A stretch of DNA of 64,000 nt from Poseidonibacter ostreae. GTDB lineage: Bacteria > Campylobacterota > Campylobacteria > Campylobacterales > Arcobacteraceae. The DNA is taken from assembly GCF_009208055.1 (NCBI RefSeq), contig NZ_WFKI01000007.1:37618-101617 (forward strand). Direction: 5' to 3'. Both the position numbers and the translations under genes were made by a program. Position 1 is the first letter of the stretch, and every line of letters starts with the position of its first letter. Below are positions 35,196 through 44,749 of the stretch, piece by piece. The notes below the pieces were generated by a model. The model was not told where the DNA came from. It saw nothing but the letters and a program-made list of their open reading frames with translations, and searched no databases.

Positions 35196-37814
35196 TTAGT
35201 TTCCTGCTGCTAAACCTCTTTTAGGTCCGCTTTTCCCACAACATTGTTTATATTTTTTTCCAGAACCACATGGACAGCTGTCGTTTCTAGCAATCTTTTT
35301 CTCTCCTGCCATTACTTCATTTTGAGCAATATTTGTTGTGATGTTTTCAGTTGATTCTTCCATTTGTTCTTTCATTTTTTCTAAGGCTTCTTGCTCTTTT
35401 TGTGCATCATCTTGATTTTGAAGTTGAATAGTAAATAAAACTTTGATAATTTCATGTTTAATATTTGAAATTAATTCAATGAACATATTATATGACTCTT
35501 TTTTATACTCAACTAATGGATCTTTTTGGTTATAACCTCGAAGCCCAATACCAGTTTTAAGTGTATCCATAGAGTAAAGATGTTCTCTCCATGCATTATC
35601 TAAGATTTGTAGGTATAAAATTCTCTCAATTTCACTCTTTTGCTCAGGTGCTGCCATTTCCATTTTTTTAGCATAAACACTATTTACTATCTCAGTAAGT
35701 TTAGTTTCTAAATCTTCATATGAATCAGATTGAATATCTTCAAGTGTAATTATTAAATGTAACTCTTCTTTGAATTTTGCAATAACATAATCATAGTTAT
35801 AATCTTCAGAAGGCATACCATCAATTATCTCTGCATTTGAAAGTGTAGTTTGAACATACTCTAATTTATTTTCATTAAGCTTTGTATCAATATCATAATC
35901 AGGTCTTAATAAATCATTTCTAAATTTGTAGATAACTTTTCTTTGCTCATTAGCAACATCATCATATTCAAGTAAGTGTTTTCTTGATTCAAAGTGCATT
36001 TGCTCAACTTTTTTCTGAGCATTTTCAACAGCACGTGTAACCATTTTTGATTCAATATGCTCTCCATCTTCAATACCAAGTCTTTCCATGATACCTTTGA
36101 TTTTATCACTTCCAAAAATTCTAAGAAGATTATCTTCAAGTGAAAGATAAAATTGAGATTCACCCACATCACCTTGTCTTCCAGCTCTTCCTCTTAACTG
36201 ATTATCAATTCTTCTTGATTCATGTCTTTCAGTTCCTAAAATCACTAATCCACCAAGGTCAAGAATCTCTTTTGAAAGTTTAATATCAACTCCCCGTCCA
36301 GCCATATTAGTTGCAATTGTAACTGCGCCTTTTTGACCTGCATCTTCAATAATCTTACCTTCTTTTTCATGCTGTTTTGCATTTAAAACTGTGTGAGGAA
36401 TTTTTTTATCTTTTAAAATTTTGTGTAGTTTTTCAGACTTTTCAATAGAAGCAGTACCAACAAGAACTGGTTGCCCCTTTTCATTTAAAACTTTAATTCT
36501 ATTACAAACTGCTTCAAATTTTTCTGCTTCACTTTTGTAAATTAAATCATTTTTATCAAGTCTAGTAACTGGTACATTTGTAGGAATTGATACAACATCT
36601 AAACTATAAATTTCTGCAAACTCAGTAGCTTCTGTTTGTGCAGTTCCTGTCATTCCTGCAAGTTTATCATACATTCTAAAGTAGTTTTGGAAAGTAATAT
36701 CAGCTAGAGTTTGAGATTCATCTTGAATAGAAACTCCTTCTTTTGATTCAAGTGCTTGATGAAGACCCTCAGAGAATCTTCTTCCTTCACTTAATCTTCC
36801 TGTAAACTCATCAACAATAATTACTTCATTATCTTTAACAACATAATCTACATCTTTTTCAAAAATATAGTTAGCTTTTAAAGCTTGATCAAGATTATGT
36901 GATAATGATGCATTTTCTAAAGAGTATAAGTTATCAACTTCAAATAATTCTTGAGCTCTTGTAGTTCCATCTTCTGTTAAAACTACAGATTTGTTTTTTT
37001 CATCAACGATAAAGTCACCTGTTGTGATAGGTTTTTCATCTGCTCTTTTAGGTTCAGTTAAAGTACCTTTTTCTAATGTCATAGCAATTTCGTTTGCTCT
37101 TACATAATTTGCACTTTTTTGATTTGTAGGTCCACTTATAATTAAAGGAGTTCTAGCTTCATCAATTAAGATTGAATCTACTTCATCAACGATTACAAAA
37201 GAGTGTTCTCTTTGAACTTTCTCTTCAATATCGTAATTCATATTATCTCTTAAGAAATCAAATCCAAATTCATTATTTGTTCCATAAGTAATATCAGCAG
37301 CATATTGCTCTTTTCTTAAATCATCATCTTTGATATCTCCAACAATTGCACCAACAGAAAAACCTAAGAAATTATATAAAGGTTCTAATTCTTGTGCATC
37401 TCTTGATGCAAGATAATCATTAACAGTTACAACGTGTACACCTTTTCCTGTTAATGCATTTAATGAAACAGCTAAAGACCCAACAAGTGTTTTTCCTTCA
37501 CCTGTTTTCATTTCAGCAATTCTTCCATCATGTAAAACCATAGCTCCAACTAATTGAACGTCATAAGGTCTCATATTTAAAGCTCTTTTACTAGCTTCTC
37601 TAGTAATTGCAAAAGAATCATTTAATACATCGTTTAATGATTTTTCTTCATTTTGTACTTGCTCTTTTAATTTATTGAAACTATTTTGTAATTCGTCATC
37701 ACTCATAGATTCATATTTACTCTCAAGTTCATTTATAGCTTGAGCTCTTTTTCTATATCTTTTTACTTCTTTATCATTTTTAGTACCAAATAATTTTGAA
37801 AAAACATTTAACAT
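35196..37814 (-). CDS. secA: Preprotein translocase ATPase SecA
   Basis: An 872-residue motor. Seen: MRPYDVQLVGAMVLHDGRIAEMKTGEGKTLV (Walker A), VDEVDSILIDEARTPLIISGP (Walker B and beyond), the preprotein-binding region, TGTAQTEATEFAEIY, GTASIEKSEKL, NMAGRGVDIKL and GRAGRQGD (helicase motifs V and VI). The C-terminal zinc motif CPCGSGKKYKQCC, which contacts SecB, is present. Together with lolA (divergent) and lolC/E (downstream) it forms an envelope-export cluster. Confidence 0.98.
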   Translation of the reverse strand: MLNVFSKLFGTKNDKEVKRYRKRAQAINELESKYESMSDDELQNSFNKLKEQVQNEEKSLNDVLNDSFAITREASKRALNMRPYDVQLVGAMVLHDGRIAEMKTGEGKTLVGSLAVSLNALTGKGVHVVTVNDYLASRDAQELEPLYNFLGFSVGAIVGDIKDDDLRKEQYAADITYGTNNEFGFDFLRDNMNYDIEEKVQREHSFVIVDEVDSILIDEARTPLIISGPTNQKSANYVRANEIAMTLEKGTLTEPKRADEKPITTGDFIVDEKNKSVVLTEDGTTRAQELFEVDNLYSLENASLSHNLDQALKANYIFEKDVDYVVKDNEVIIVDEFTGRLSEGRRFSEGLHQALESKEGVSIQDESQTLADITFQNYFRMYDKLAGMTGTAQTEATEFAEIYSLDVVSIPTNVPVTRLDKNDLIYKSEAEKFEAVCNRIKVLNEKGQPVLVGTASIEKSEKLHKILKDKKIPHTVLNAKQHEKEGKIIEDAGQKGAVTIATNMAGRGVDIKLSKEILDLGGLVILGTERHESRRIDNQLRGRAGRQGDVGESQFYLSLEDNLLRIFGSDKIKGIMERLGIEDGEHIESKMVTRAVENAQKKVEQMHFESRKHLLEYDDVANEQRKVIYKFRNDLLRPDYDIDTKLNENKLEYVQTTLSNAEIIDGMPSEDYNYDYVIAKFKEELHLIITLEDIQSDSYEDLETKLTEIVNSVYAKKMEMAAPEQKSEIERILYLQILDNAWREHLYSMDTLKTGIGLRGYNQKDPLVEYKKESYNMFIELISNIKHEIIKVLFTIQLQNQDDAQKEQEALEKMKEQMEESTENITTNIAQNEVMAGEKKIARNDSCPCGSGKKYKQCCGKSGPKRGLAAGN

Positions 37815-37871
37815 AAAATTAATTCCTTTTTGTTATAATCGCTAAGATTATATAAAAATAAAGGTTAAAAT

Positions 37872-38405
37872 ATGTTTTATAAAATGATATTTTCATTTAT
37901 TGTTTTTTTTACAGCGTTTAATGCAAGTGCAGATATTAAAAATTTAAAGAGTTTTACGGCCGATTTTACGCAAAGTATAAAGTCAATTAATGATAAAACT
38001 ATTGAATATAAAGGTGAAGTTTTTATTAAAAATTCTGGAAAAATATTATGGAAATATAAAACACCAATTGAAAAAAATGTATATATTTTAAATGATTTTG
38101 CAATAGTTGATGAACCAGAGTTAGAACAAGCAATTTATACTCAATTACAAAGTGAAATAAATATAATAAAATTACTAAATACATCAAAAAAAATAAATGA
38201 AAACTCATATATTGCAAATATTGATGATATAGATTATTTAATTGAATCTTCAAATGATACAAAGCAAATTGAGATTATTAAATATAAAGATAAACTAGAT
38301 AATAGTGTAGAAATAAAATTTGAAAATCAAGTATCAAATGAAGAGATAAATGATGGTATTTTTAAGTTTACAGCACCAGAACACTACGATATTATAAGAA
38401 AGTAA
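37872..38405 (+). CDS. lolA: Outer-membrane lipoprotein carrier protein LolA
   Basis: A 177-residue periplasmic protein with a cleavable signal (MIFSFIVFFTAFNASA, cleavage before DIKNL). The N-terminal LKSFTADFTQSIKS and GEVFIKNSGKILWKYKTPIEKNVYI segments are LolA hallmarks: the FTQ motif followed by a lipid-binding strand ending P..K. It shuttles lipoproteins across the periplasm after release by LolC/E. Transcribed divergently from secA and directly upstream of rnpB. Confidence 0.85.
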   Translation: MFYKMIFSFIVFFTAFNASADIKNLKSFTADFTQSIKSINDKTIEYKGEVFIKNSGKILWKYKTPIEKNVYILNDFAIVDEPELEQAIYTQLQSEINIIKLLNTSKKINENSYIANIDDIDYLIESSNDTKQIEIIKYKDKLDNSVEIKFENQVSNEEINDGIFKFTAPEHYDIIRK

Positions 38406-38423
38406 ATTTTTAGCTAACTTAGA

Positions 38424-38429
38424 TATAAT
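38424..38429 (+). promoter_or_regulatory. -10 box of rnpB
   Basis: A perfect TATAAT about 8 bases before the predicted 5' end of RNase P RNA, just after the lolA stop. Confidence 0.7.
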
Positions 38430-38436
38430 ACGCAAA

Positions 38437-38764
38437 AGGTAAGCTTGACAATAGCTTGAACTTAAATATTCAAGAGGAAAGTCCGGGCTGCAGTGAAGTA
38501 TGGTTCCATTTAACTAATGGCTAGGGTAACCTAAGGGATAGTGCAACAGAGAGTAGACAGCCAATTTTTTGGTGATGGTGAAACGGTGAGGTAAGAGCTC
38601 ACCAGACTTTTGAGTAATCATTAGTGCTTTGTAAACCCAACTTGCAGCAAAAAGACCTGGTATTTACTTCACATTTTTTGGTCTTTGCTTGACTACTAAA
38701 GTAATTTAGTAGCTAGATAAATTATTGTCTTTAAAACAAAACTCGGCTTATGAGTTTACCTTTT
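38437..38764 (+). ncRNA. rnpB: RNase P RNA (bacterial type A-like)
   Basis: The catalytic RNA that matures tRNA 5' ends. The core GAGGAAAGTCCGGGC (conserved region I, 38474-38488), ACAGAGAGTAGACAGCC (around 38546-38562), GGTGAAACGGTGAGGTAAGAGCTCACCAG, and AAACCCAAC are all recognisable. The 5' GGTAAGCTTGA pairs with the 3' TGAGTTTACC to give helix P1, fixing the ends near 38438 and 38760. A T run follows immediately. The gene fills the whole gap between lolA and the convergent ABC exporter gene. Confidence 0.95.
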
Positions 38765-38766
38765 TC

Positions 38767-40539
38767 TTAAATCAATTGATTTTTAACAAACTCTAAATAA
38801 TGACCTTCTTCCTCTTCAAGTTCTTTATGATTACCTCTTTGAACTATTTTGCCTTCATCTAATACATAAATAATATTTGCATTTTTTACTGTACTTAATC
38901 TATGTGCAATTGTAATTACAGTTTTATTTTTTAAAACTTCTTCTAAAGCAATAAAAAGTTTTGCTTCTGTATGAACATCTAGTGCTGATGTTGATTCATC
39001 AAATATAACAACAGCAGGATCAGCAATTATCATTCTAGCAATTGAAAGTCTTTGTCTTTGACCACCACTTAATCGAACACCATGACGTCCTACCATTGTT
39101 TCTAAGCCATCAGTCATTTTTGCTATTACATCATCTAATTGTGCTATTTTTAAAGCTTTATGTATTTGTTCATTGCTTATATTCTCATTACCCATTGTGA
39201 TATTAAACTTTAATGTATTATTAAAAAGTATTGGCATTTGAAGTACTAAAAATATATTTTGTCTTAAACTTTTTTTATCAAGTTTTTCAATACTCATTTC
39301 ATTATAGAAAATATCACCACTTTTCTTTGAATAAAAGCCTGAAATTATTTGTGCTAGTGTAGTTTTACCACTTCCACTTGCACCTATTAATGCAACTTTA
39401 TCAGAACTTTTAATATCTAAAGAGATATTTTCAAGTATATTTTTCTCTTTTGTATATGAAAAATCTAAGTTTTTTATTGAGATATTAACTTCTTTATTTT
39501 TAACACAAAGCTCTTCTACTCCACTTTTTTCTATATCTAAATCCAATATTTTATTAATTCTATGTATTGCAGCATTTGCACTTGCATAAGAGTATTGAAT
39601 AGATAAAATATCTTGAACCGGAGTCATAATAAACCAAATATAACCAAACATGGCAAACATCATACCAATTGATAAGCTATTATATTCAACTAATATAAGA
39701 CCAGTTGCTCTAAAAATTTCAAATACAATTAAAAATACAGTAAAAGATAATCTCTCATAAGCAACACTTTTATAGTTGTATTCATTTGAAGTTATTTGAA
39801 TATTCTTTGCTTTTTTTATAGCTTCATTAAAGAAGTATTCTTCTTTATTGCTTGCTTTTATTTGTCCAAATAAATCTAATGTTTCTCCAACATTATCCTG
39901 AAACTCTTCAATTGCTTGATTCTCTTCTTTTTTTAGAAGTCCTGTTTTTTTAGATATTTTTTTTGATAAAACCATAATAAGAGGTTGAATAAAAAGAATC
40001 ATTAAACCTAAAATTGGATCAATTGCAATTATTACAATAGCAACACCAATTAGTGTTAAAACAGAGGCTATAAACTTACTTGCTATTGATATGATGAAAG
40101 TATCTAGTGTATTTATATCAGTTACTAAGTTTGATGATATTGCACCTGAACCTAGACTTTCGTACTCATTCATATTTACAAGTTTTAAGTGTGTTAGTAC
40201 TTTTACTCTTAATTTATAAGTTACATATTTTGAAATATATGTAAAGGTTTTTGTGATTACTACGGTAAAAACAAAATGAATTAATCTTAATAGCATAACT
40301 ACTAAAGTTACAATTGCTATATAGTAAAATGCGTTACCAATTCCTAGAGTATTATTTATTATATTTACAAAAAAATCTGGTTTGTTTAATAATACTTCAT
40401 CAACTAAAACAGGAAGCATTAAAGGAATTGGAATACTAATTAAAATAGCTATAAATGTTATAATTTGACCTAAAATAAGGTGTTTTTTATTGTCTAAAAG
40501 TAGTTTAAATATGTATTTAAAGGAGATATGTGTATTCAT
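38767..40539 (-). CDS. ABC exporter, fused permease-ATPase
   Basis: A 590-residue type IV ABC half-transporter. Six membrane helices lie in residues ~15-320, then the nucleotide-binding domain with Walker A GASGSGKT (386-393), the Q-loop FLVLQMP, signature LSGGQRQR, Walker B VVIFDEST, D-loop SALD and H-loop IAHRLST. Likely a homodimer exporting a lipid, peptide or drug; no substrate can be named. It lies 45 bp downstream of an atypical response regulator on the same strand, suggesting joint expression. Confidence 0.9.
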   Translation of the reverse strand: MNTHISFKYIFKLLLDNKKHLILGQIITFIAILISIPIPLMLPVLVDEVLLNKPDFFVNIINNTLGIGNAFYYIAIVTLVVMLLRLIHFVFTVVITKTFTYISKYVTYKLRVKVLTHLKLVNMNEYESLGSGAISSNLVTDINTLDTFIISIASKFIASVLTLIGVAIVIIAIDPILGLMILFIQPLIMVLSKKISKKTGLLKKEENQAIEEFQDNVGETLDLFGQIKASNKEEYFFNEAIKKAKNIQITSNEYNYKSVAYERLSFTVFLIVFEIFRATGLILVEYNSLSIGMMFAMFGYIWFIMTPVQDILSIQYSYASANAAIHRINKILDLDIEKSGVEELCVKNKEVNISIKNLDFSYTKEKNILENISLDIKSSDKVALIGASGSGKTTLAQIISGFYSKKSGDIFYNEMSIEKLDKKSLRQNIFLVLQMPILFNNTLKFNITMGNENISNEQIHKALKIAQLDDVIAKMTDGLETMVGRHGVRLSGGQRQRLSIARMIIADPAVVIFDESTSALDVHTEAKLFIALEEVLKNKTVITIAHRLSTVKNANIIYVLDEGKIVQRGNHKELEEEEGHYLEFVKNQLI

Positions 40540-40584
40540 AGTAATCTTTCTTATTTTAATAAGTTAAGTTTTACTATAAATAAC

Positions 40585-41241
40585 TTAAATTAAATTAAAT
40601 CTATAACCAATTCCTGAAATATTTTTAATTAAATCTTTATAAGTTTTTTTTCTTAATTCTTTTACAACAGAGCGAAGTGCATCTTGTGTCATAGAACCGT
40701 TCCAAATACTTTTGTCTATCTCATTATATGAAACTGTATTATTTGCTTTACTTGTCATATATTTGAAAAAATCATTCTCTTTTTTTGATAATAAAACAAT
40801 TTTTTTATTTCTTAATAGAACTTGATTATAATAATCATAAATATAATCTTTCTCTAAATTGATAATATTTGATTTATTAGCATCATAAGTTTGAATGCAA
40901 GTTCTTAATGAAGAAATTAATTCTTCTTTTTCTACAGGTGTTTGAATAAACATTAATAGTTCTATTTTTATAGCTTCTATTAAATTTGAAGATTCAATTA
41001 AATCTGTTGCAATTATGATTTGTAATTTTGGATTTTCTTTTCTAATTTCTTTAAAATATTCAATATTATTGTATTCTGAGAATATAATATCTATTTTTTC
41101 TGTATTTAATACATTTACTGCATTTTGTAAGTCATGGACTAGAAAAAACTCTTTAGCATTGATATTAAGGTATTCTATTGCAATATTTTGAGTGAAATTA
41201 TTTGATATATATAGAACATTTAAATATTTTAACTCTTTCAT
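40585..41241 (-). CDS. Atypical OmpR-type response regulator with degenerate receiver
   Basis: A 218-residue protein. The C-terminal half (~130-218) is an OmpR/PhoB winged helix (NKKIVLLSKKENDFFKYM... SVVKELRKKTYKDLIKNISGIGYRFNL). The N-terminal receiver fold lacks every phosphorylation residue: the acidic pocket is Ser13-Asn14-Asn15, the phospho-acceptor Asp is Glu56 (DIIFSEYNN), and the conserved Lys is Thr101 (FIQTPVEKEEL). It is probably phosphorylation-independent, perhaps constitutively active. No histidine kinase is adjacent. It likely controls the ABC exporter downstream or itself. Confidence 0.85.
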   Translation of the reverse strand: MKELKYLNVLYISNNFTQNIAIEYLNINAKEFFLVHDLQNAVNVLNTEKIDIIFSEYNNIEYFKEIRKENPKLQIIIATDLIESSNLIEAIKIELLMFIQTPVEKEELISSLRTCIQTYDANKSNIINLEKDYIYDYYNQVLLRNKKIVLLSKKENDFFKYMTSKANNTVSYNEIDKSIWNGSMTQDALRSVVKELRKKTYKDLIKNISGIGYRFNLI

Positions 41242-41345
41242 TTCATTTCCCTGTTATTATTTATAACGCTATTTATAACATAAGAAATATAAAAAATTAT
41301 TTAAAGACTAATAATTAAGGAGTTTGTAAAATAGTAAAAAATTTA

Positions 41346-41645
41346 CTATTTTACAGGAGCAGCTAACATTTTTTGACAAACTTCTAATTCCATTCCATCA
41401 TGAAATTCACAGTTTAGCCCACATTTATATGTACCAATATCTGAAAGTTTTAAAATTGCTAATTGATTTTTTGATTCTTTTTGACACTCTTGTAAGGTTT
41501 TGAAGAAAACTGGACTTTTAAGACTTCTTTTACTATTTGTTTTATCAGGATAGATAAAAGAATGCCATTTTTCTTCTGGCTTTTCTCCCCAACATCCTGT
41601 AAAAAGTAGGGCAGTTGCGGCTAGGGCTAATAGGTTTTTATACAT
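41346..41645 (-). CDS. Small lipoprotein, unknown
   Basis: A 99-residue protein with a type II signal peptide: basic MYKN, hydrophobic core, and lipobox LFTGC with Cys18. The mature part has four further cysteines (CQ, CGLNC, CQ around residues 53-90), likely forming disulfides in the periplasm, as in FKTLQECQ...YKCGLNCEF. No family recognised. It appears monocistronic, between the response regulator and the HTH protein. Confidence 0.7.
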   Translation of the reverse strand: MYKNLLALAATALLFTGCWGEKPEEKWHSFIYPDKTNSKRSLKSPVFFKTLQECQKESKNQLAILKLSDIGTYKCGLNCEFHDGMELEVCQKMLAAPVK

Positions 41646-41695
41646 TCAAACTCTTTTTTTTGGTTTGATTGTAGTAAAATTATGTTTAGAAAAGC

Positions 41696-42466
41696 TTAAA
41701 CCATAACATTTTGTAGGGTTTGTTTGATTACATCAAAATCTTTAAGTTCTTCTTTTAATCTTAAGTTTTCTAAATAAAGTTCAATAGCTTTACTTAATTG
41801 ATCACTAACTTTTCCTGTTGATGCTGCTTTATTAATTGTATCTGGTTTATAACCTAATTCGTAAGACAATTTTTTATATGTAAGATTTAAATCTTTACAA
41901 ACTTGTTTTATAACATTTGGATGTAAATCTTTATATAACTCTTCTGTATTAATATTAAATGATTCAGCGGTATTACAAACAATCTCTTTTTTTAAAATTA
42001 ATATATTTCTATAATAGTAGTGCTTAGAACTTGGTTGAAATAGTTTTAAATTCTCTTTTAAAACTGAAATAAATAGTTTCTTGCCATCACATCCAATAAT
42101 ATCATCAAACACAGTAACTAAACTATTTTCGTTTAAATGTTTAAATGTTTCTAAAAACATAAAAGAGTTTATGTATTTAGTTTTTGTTTTAGATTCTTTG
42201 TACTCTTCAAATGTAAATTCGATATCTTCATTTTCATATTTTAAACAAAGATTTTCTTTTGGCATATTTGTTTTTATTACTATATGAAAGTGTAATAAAT
42301 TATCTCTATTATTTGAGAAAACATTTATAATATTTTCAGGTTTAATAGAATATTTTGTTAGTAAGGTATTTATGATGTTTTCAACATAATTAATATCTTT
42401 ATAGACATTATCTACATCTCTTACTAAATATGGTGTTTTATTGAATAATTTTCCTACTTGTGTCAT
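41696..42466 (-). CDS. Hypothetical protein with C-terminal helix-turn-helix
   Basis: A 256-residue protein of unknown family. The C-terminal ~75 residues contain a likely helix-turn-helix (VCKDLNLTYKKLSYELGYKPDTINKAASTGKVSDQLSKAIELYL) followed by a coiled coil (LENLRLKEELKDF). The N-terminal ~170 residues are mixed alpha/beta with HFHIVIKTN and VFDDIIGCDGKKLF stretches and could be a sensory or nuclease-like domain. A TATAAT-like box on the minus strand lies near 42495-42500. Probably a DNA-binding regulator; its targets are unknown. Confidence 0.6.
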   Translation of the reverse strand: MTQVGKLFNKTPYLVRDVDNVYKDINYVENIINTLLTKYSIKPENIINVFSNNRDNLLHFHIVIKTNMPKENLCLKYENEDIEFTFEEYKESKTKTKYINSFMFLETFKHLNENSLVTVFDDIIGCDGKKLFISVLKENLKLFQPSSKHYYYRNILILKKEIVCNTAESFNINTEELYKDLHPNVIKQVCKDLNLTYKKLSYELGYKPDTINKAASTGKVSDQLSKAIELYLENLRLKEELKDFDVIKQTLQNVMV

Positions 42467-42680
42467 GATTTATCCTAAATCTTTAGTTTGGTTCTACATA
42501 TATTATACATAATCACTAAAAGCTTTTACTTATTATTTCATTAAAAAAGTGATAAAAATGGTAAAAAACAGCAAAAAAAATCTTATATTACTAAAATGCT
42601 ATGAAAGGGCTATTTTATAACTATAAATATGCTACTTTTGCTATACTTAGCTTTTAACAATTATTCCACAGTTGTTATGC

Positions 42681-42686
42681 TATAAT
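42681..42686 (+). promoter_or_regulatory. -10 box of the DUF1104/two-component operon
   Basis: TATAAT preceded by TATGC gives an extended -10 element. Just upstream, AACAA (42656-42660) and TTGTT (42672-42676) form an inverted repeat over the -35 zone that may bind the operon's own regulator. The ~240-bp gap upstream of this is AT-rich and otherwise shows only the divergent promoter. Confidence 0.5.
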
Positions 42687-42712
42687 AATAATAAAAATAA
42701 AAAGTGCAAAAA

Positions 42713-42931
42713 ATGAAAAAGACATTAATCCTATTTTTTCTTGTAATTAGTTTTGTTTTTGCTAAAGTTGATTATTCTGAAATGAGTACTCAAGAATTAA
42801 TCGCAATAATGGGCTATGTAAAAGCTGAAAATAAAAAACAATTTATTCAAGAATTAAAATCAAGAGTTGCAACAATGAGTGCAAATGAAAAAAAAGCTTA
42901 TGATAATAACTTAGCAAAGTTAAACAAATAA
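42713..42931 (+). CDS. Small periplasmic DUF1104-like protein
   Basis: A 72-residue precursor from ATG 42713 (MKKTLILFFLVISFVFA signal peptide, cleaved before KVDYSE). The mature part, YSEMSTQELIAIMGYV...QFIQELKSRVATMSANEKKAYDNNLAKL, matches the pattern of DUF1104 proteins common in Campylobacterota: ST.EL...(M)......F..EL..R...M...E...Y. A GTG at 42704 is in frame but adds nothing. The stop overlaps the response-regulator start (TAATG). It may be a periplasmic accessory of the sensor kinase. Confidence 0.7.
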   Translation: MKKTLILFFLVISFVFAKVDYSEMSTQELIAIMGYVKAENKKQFIQELKSRVATMSANEKKAYDNNLAKLNK

Positions 42932-43605
42932 TGAAAACAAAATTATTATTACTTGAAGATGATTTAACTTTAAACGAAACAGTTGTTGAATACTTTGAAG
43001 ATAAAGGTTATGAAATTGTAAGTGTTTATGATGGAGATGACGCACTTTGCTCTATTTATGAAAATAGTTTTGATTTATTGCTTTTAGATGTAAATGTTCC
43101 TTCAATGAATGGTTTTGAAGTTTTAAAAAAGATTAGAAAAGAAGGTAATGAAACTCCTGCTATATTTATTACTTCATTAAACTCAGTAGATTCTTTAGAA
43201 GAGGGTTATGATAGTGGTTGTGATGATTATATTAGAAAACCTTTTGCATTAAAAGAGCTTTTAATTCGAGTTCAGACTATAATAAAAAGAGAGTTTTCTG
43301 TAAAAAATGATTTAATTATCATTGATGAAAACATTACTTTTGATTCAATCTCAAATGAATTAACTTCAAATGGTGAAATTATTAAACTTAATTTTAAAGA
43401 GTTAAAACTTTTAAAGTTTTTCTTACAACATCCAAATGAACTTTTAATTCATGATAGAATTTATGACTATGTTTGGGAATATGATGAGGAGTATAGTGAT
43501 AACTCTTTAAGAACTTATATAAAAAACCTTCGTAAGGTATTAGGAAAAGATAAAATTGTTAGTCTTAAAAAGCTTGGATATCGATTTAACCAAGAGCGAA
43601 GCTAG
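42931..43605 (+). CDS. OmpR-family response regulator
   Basis: A 224-residue regulator with an intact receiver: acidic pocket Glu9-Asp10-Asp11 (LLLEDD), phospho-acceptor Asp53 (LLLLDVNVP), Thr in FITS and Lys in YIRKPFA. The winged helix follows (ELLIHDRIYDYVWEYDEEYSDNSLRTYIKNLRKVLGKDKIVSLKKLGYRF). It overlaps the DUF1104 gene by 1 bp and the kinase gene by 50 bp. It probably controls its own operon. Confidence 0.93.
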   Translation: MKTKLLLLEDDLTLNETVVEYFEDKGYEIVSVYDGDDALCSIYENSFDLLLLDVNVPSMNGFEVLKKIRKEGNETPAIFITSLNSVDSLEEGYDSGCDDYIRKPFALKELLIRVQTIIKREFSVKNDLIIIDENITFDSISNELTSNGEIIKLNFKELKLLKFFLQHPNELLIHDRIYDYVWEYDEEYSDNSLRTYIKNLRKVLGKDKIVSLKKLGYRFNQERS

Positions 43606-44749
43606 AACCCTTTTAGGATTTAGTCTTCTTTACTCTTTTTTAGTTCTTGTAATAATAGGTGGTATCTCTTTTACTTATTACAAGTTTCAAAAAGATTTAA
43701 TGCTACAAGAAAAACGTCATATACTTCAAGAGTATTCAAATGATTTCATTTTTAAATTAAAAGACCTACATGTAAACTTTGATAAATATAAATACTATCC
43801 ACGAGATGAAAAGTTTAATTCTGCAATTTTTGATAGTGATAAAAAACTTATTTTCTCAACTTTAGAATCTAAAGATGTAAAATTTGATAAAGTTACTTAT
43901 ATTTCAGAAAATATGATTCATTTTATTGAAGAACCTGAATCTTACTATTTAGGTACAAAATATATTATTCTTGAAATTCCTGATGATAATGTATGGTTTA
44001 GAAGTGTTAAGGGTGAAATTATTACGTACTCTTTTATAGCTTTTATTTTCATGCTAATACTTGGATATTTTATATCAAAACTATTTTTAAAACCAATGAG
44101 AGATGCTTTACATTTATTAGATAGATTTATTAAAGATACCACTCATGAATTAAATACTCCTATTTCTGCAATTATTACTAATATTGAAATGATTGATAAA
44201 GATATATTAGATGCAAAATTAGCAAAAAAAATAAACCGTATTGATATTGGGGCTAAAACAATTTCAAATATTTATGAAGATTTAACTTTTTTAACATTAA
44301 ATAATAAAATCATATCTCAAAATGAAAATTTAAATTTATCAAATGTTTTAGAACAAAGAGTTGAATACTTTAAAAGTTTAGCAACTATTAAAAAAATAAA
44401 TTTTGTACTTAATATAGAAAAAGATATTTATTTAAATAGTGATTTAAAAAAGATTTCTAAACTAATAGATAATTTAATTTCTAATGCGATTAAATATAAT
44501 AAAATTGCAGGAACAATCAAAGTTACATTAAAAGAGAATTTTTTGAGTATAGAAGATACAGGAAAAGGTATGAGCAAGGAGAATTTATCAAATCTTTTTG
44601 AAAGATATTCAAGATTTGATAAAAGTGTGGGAGGCTTTGGAATAGGTCTTAATATTGTCTCATTAATAGCAAAAGAGTATAACTTAGATATAAAAGTAGA
44701 ATCCGAACTTAATAAGGGTACAAAAATAGAGGTAATATGGCAAAATTAA
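43556..44749 (+). CDS. Sensor histidine kinase
   Basis: A 397-residue kinase with two membrane helices (~22-42 and ~155-175) around a ~110-residue periplasmic domain. The H-box is FIKDTTHELNTPISAI (His197); N-box LIDNLISNAIKYNK, G1 IEDTGKGMS and G2 GGFGIGLNIV follow. There is no HAMP domain of usual length. Start is TTG at 43556 with AGGAAA ~9 bp upstream, giving a 50-bp overlap with the regulator gene; a TTG at 43574 is an alternative. Partner of the preceding regulator. Confidence 0.9.
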   Translation: MLVLKSLDIDLTKSEARTLLGFSLLYSFLVLVIIGGISFTYYKFQKDLMLQEKRHILQEYSNDFIFKLKDLHVNFDKYKYYPRDEKFNSAIFDSDKKLIFSTLESKDVKFDKVTYISENMIHFIEEPESYYLGTKYIILEIPDDNVWFRSVKGEIITYSFIAFIFMLILGYFISKLFLKPMRDALHLLDRFIKDTTHELNTPISAIITNIEMIDKDILDAKLAKKINRIDIGAKTISNIYEDLTFLTLNNKIISQNENLNLSNVLEQRVEYFKSLATIKKINFVLNIEKDIYLNSDLKKISKLIDNLISNAIKYNKIAGTIKVTLKENFLSIEDTGKGMSKENLSNLFERYSRFDKSVGGFGIGLNIVSLIAKEYNLDIKVESELNKGTKIEVIWQN

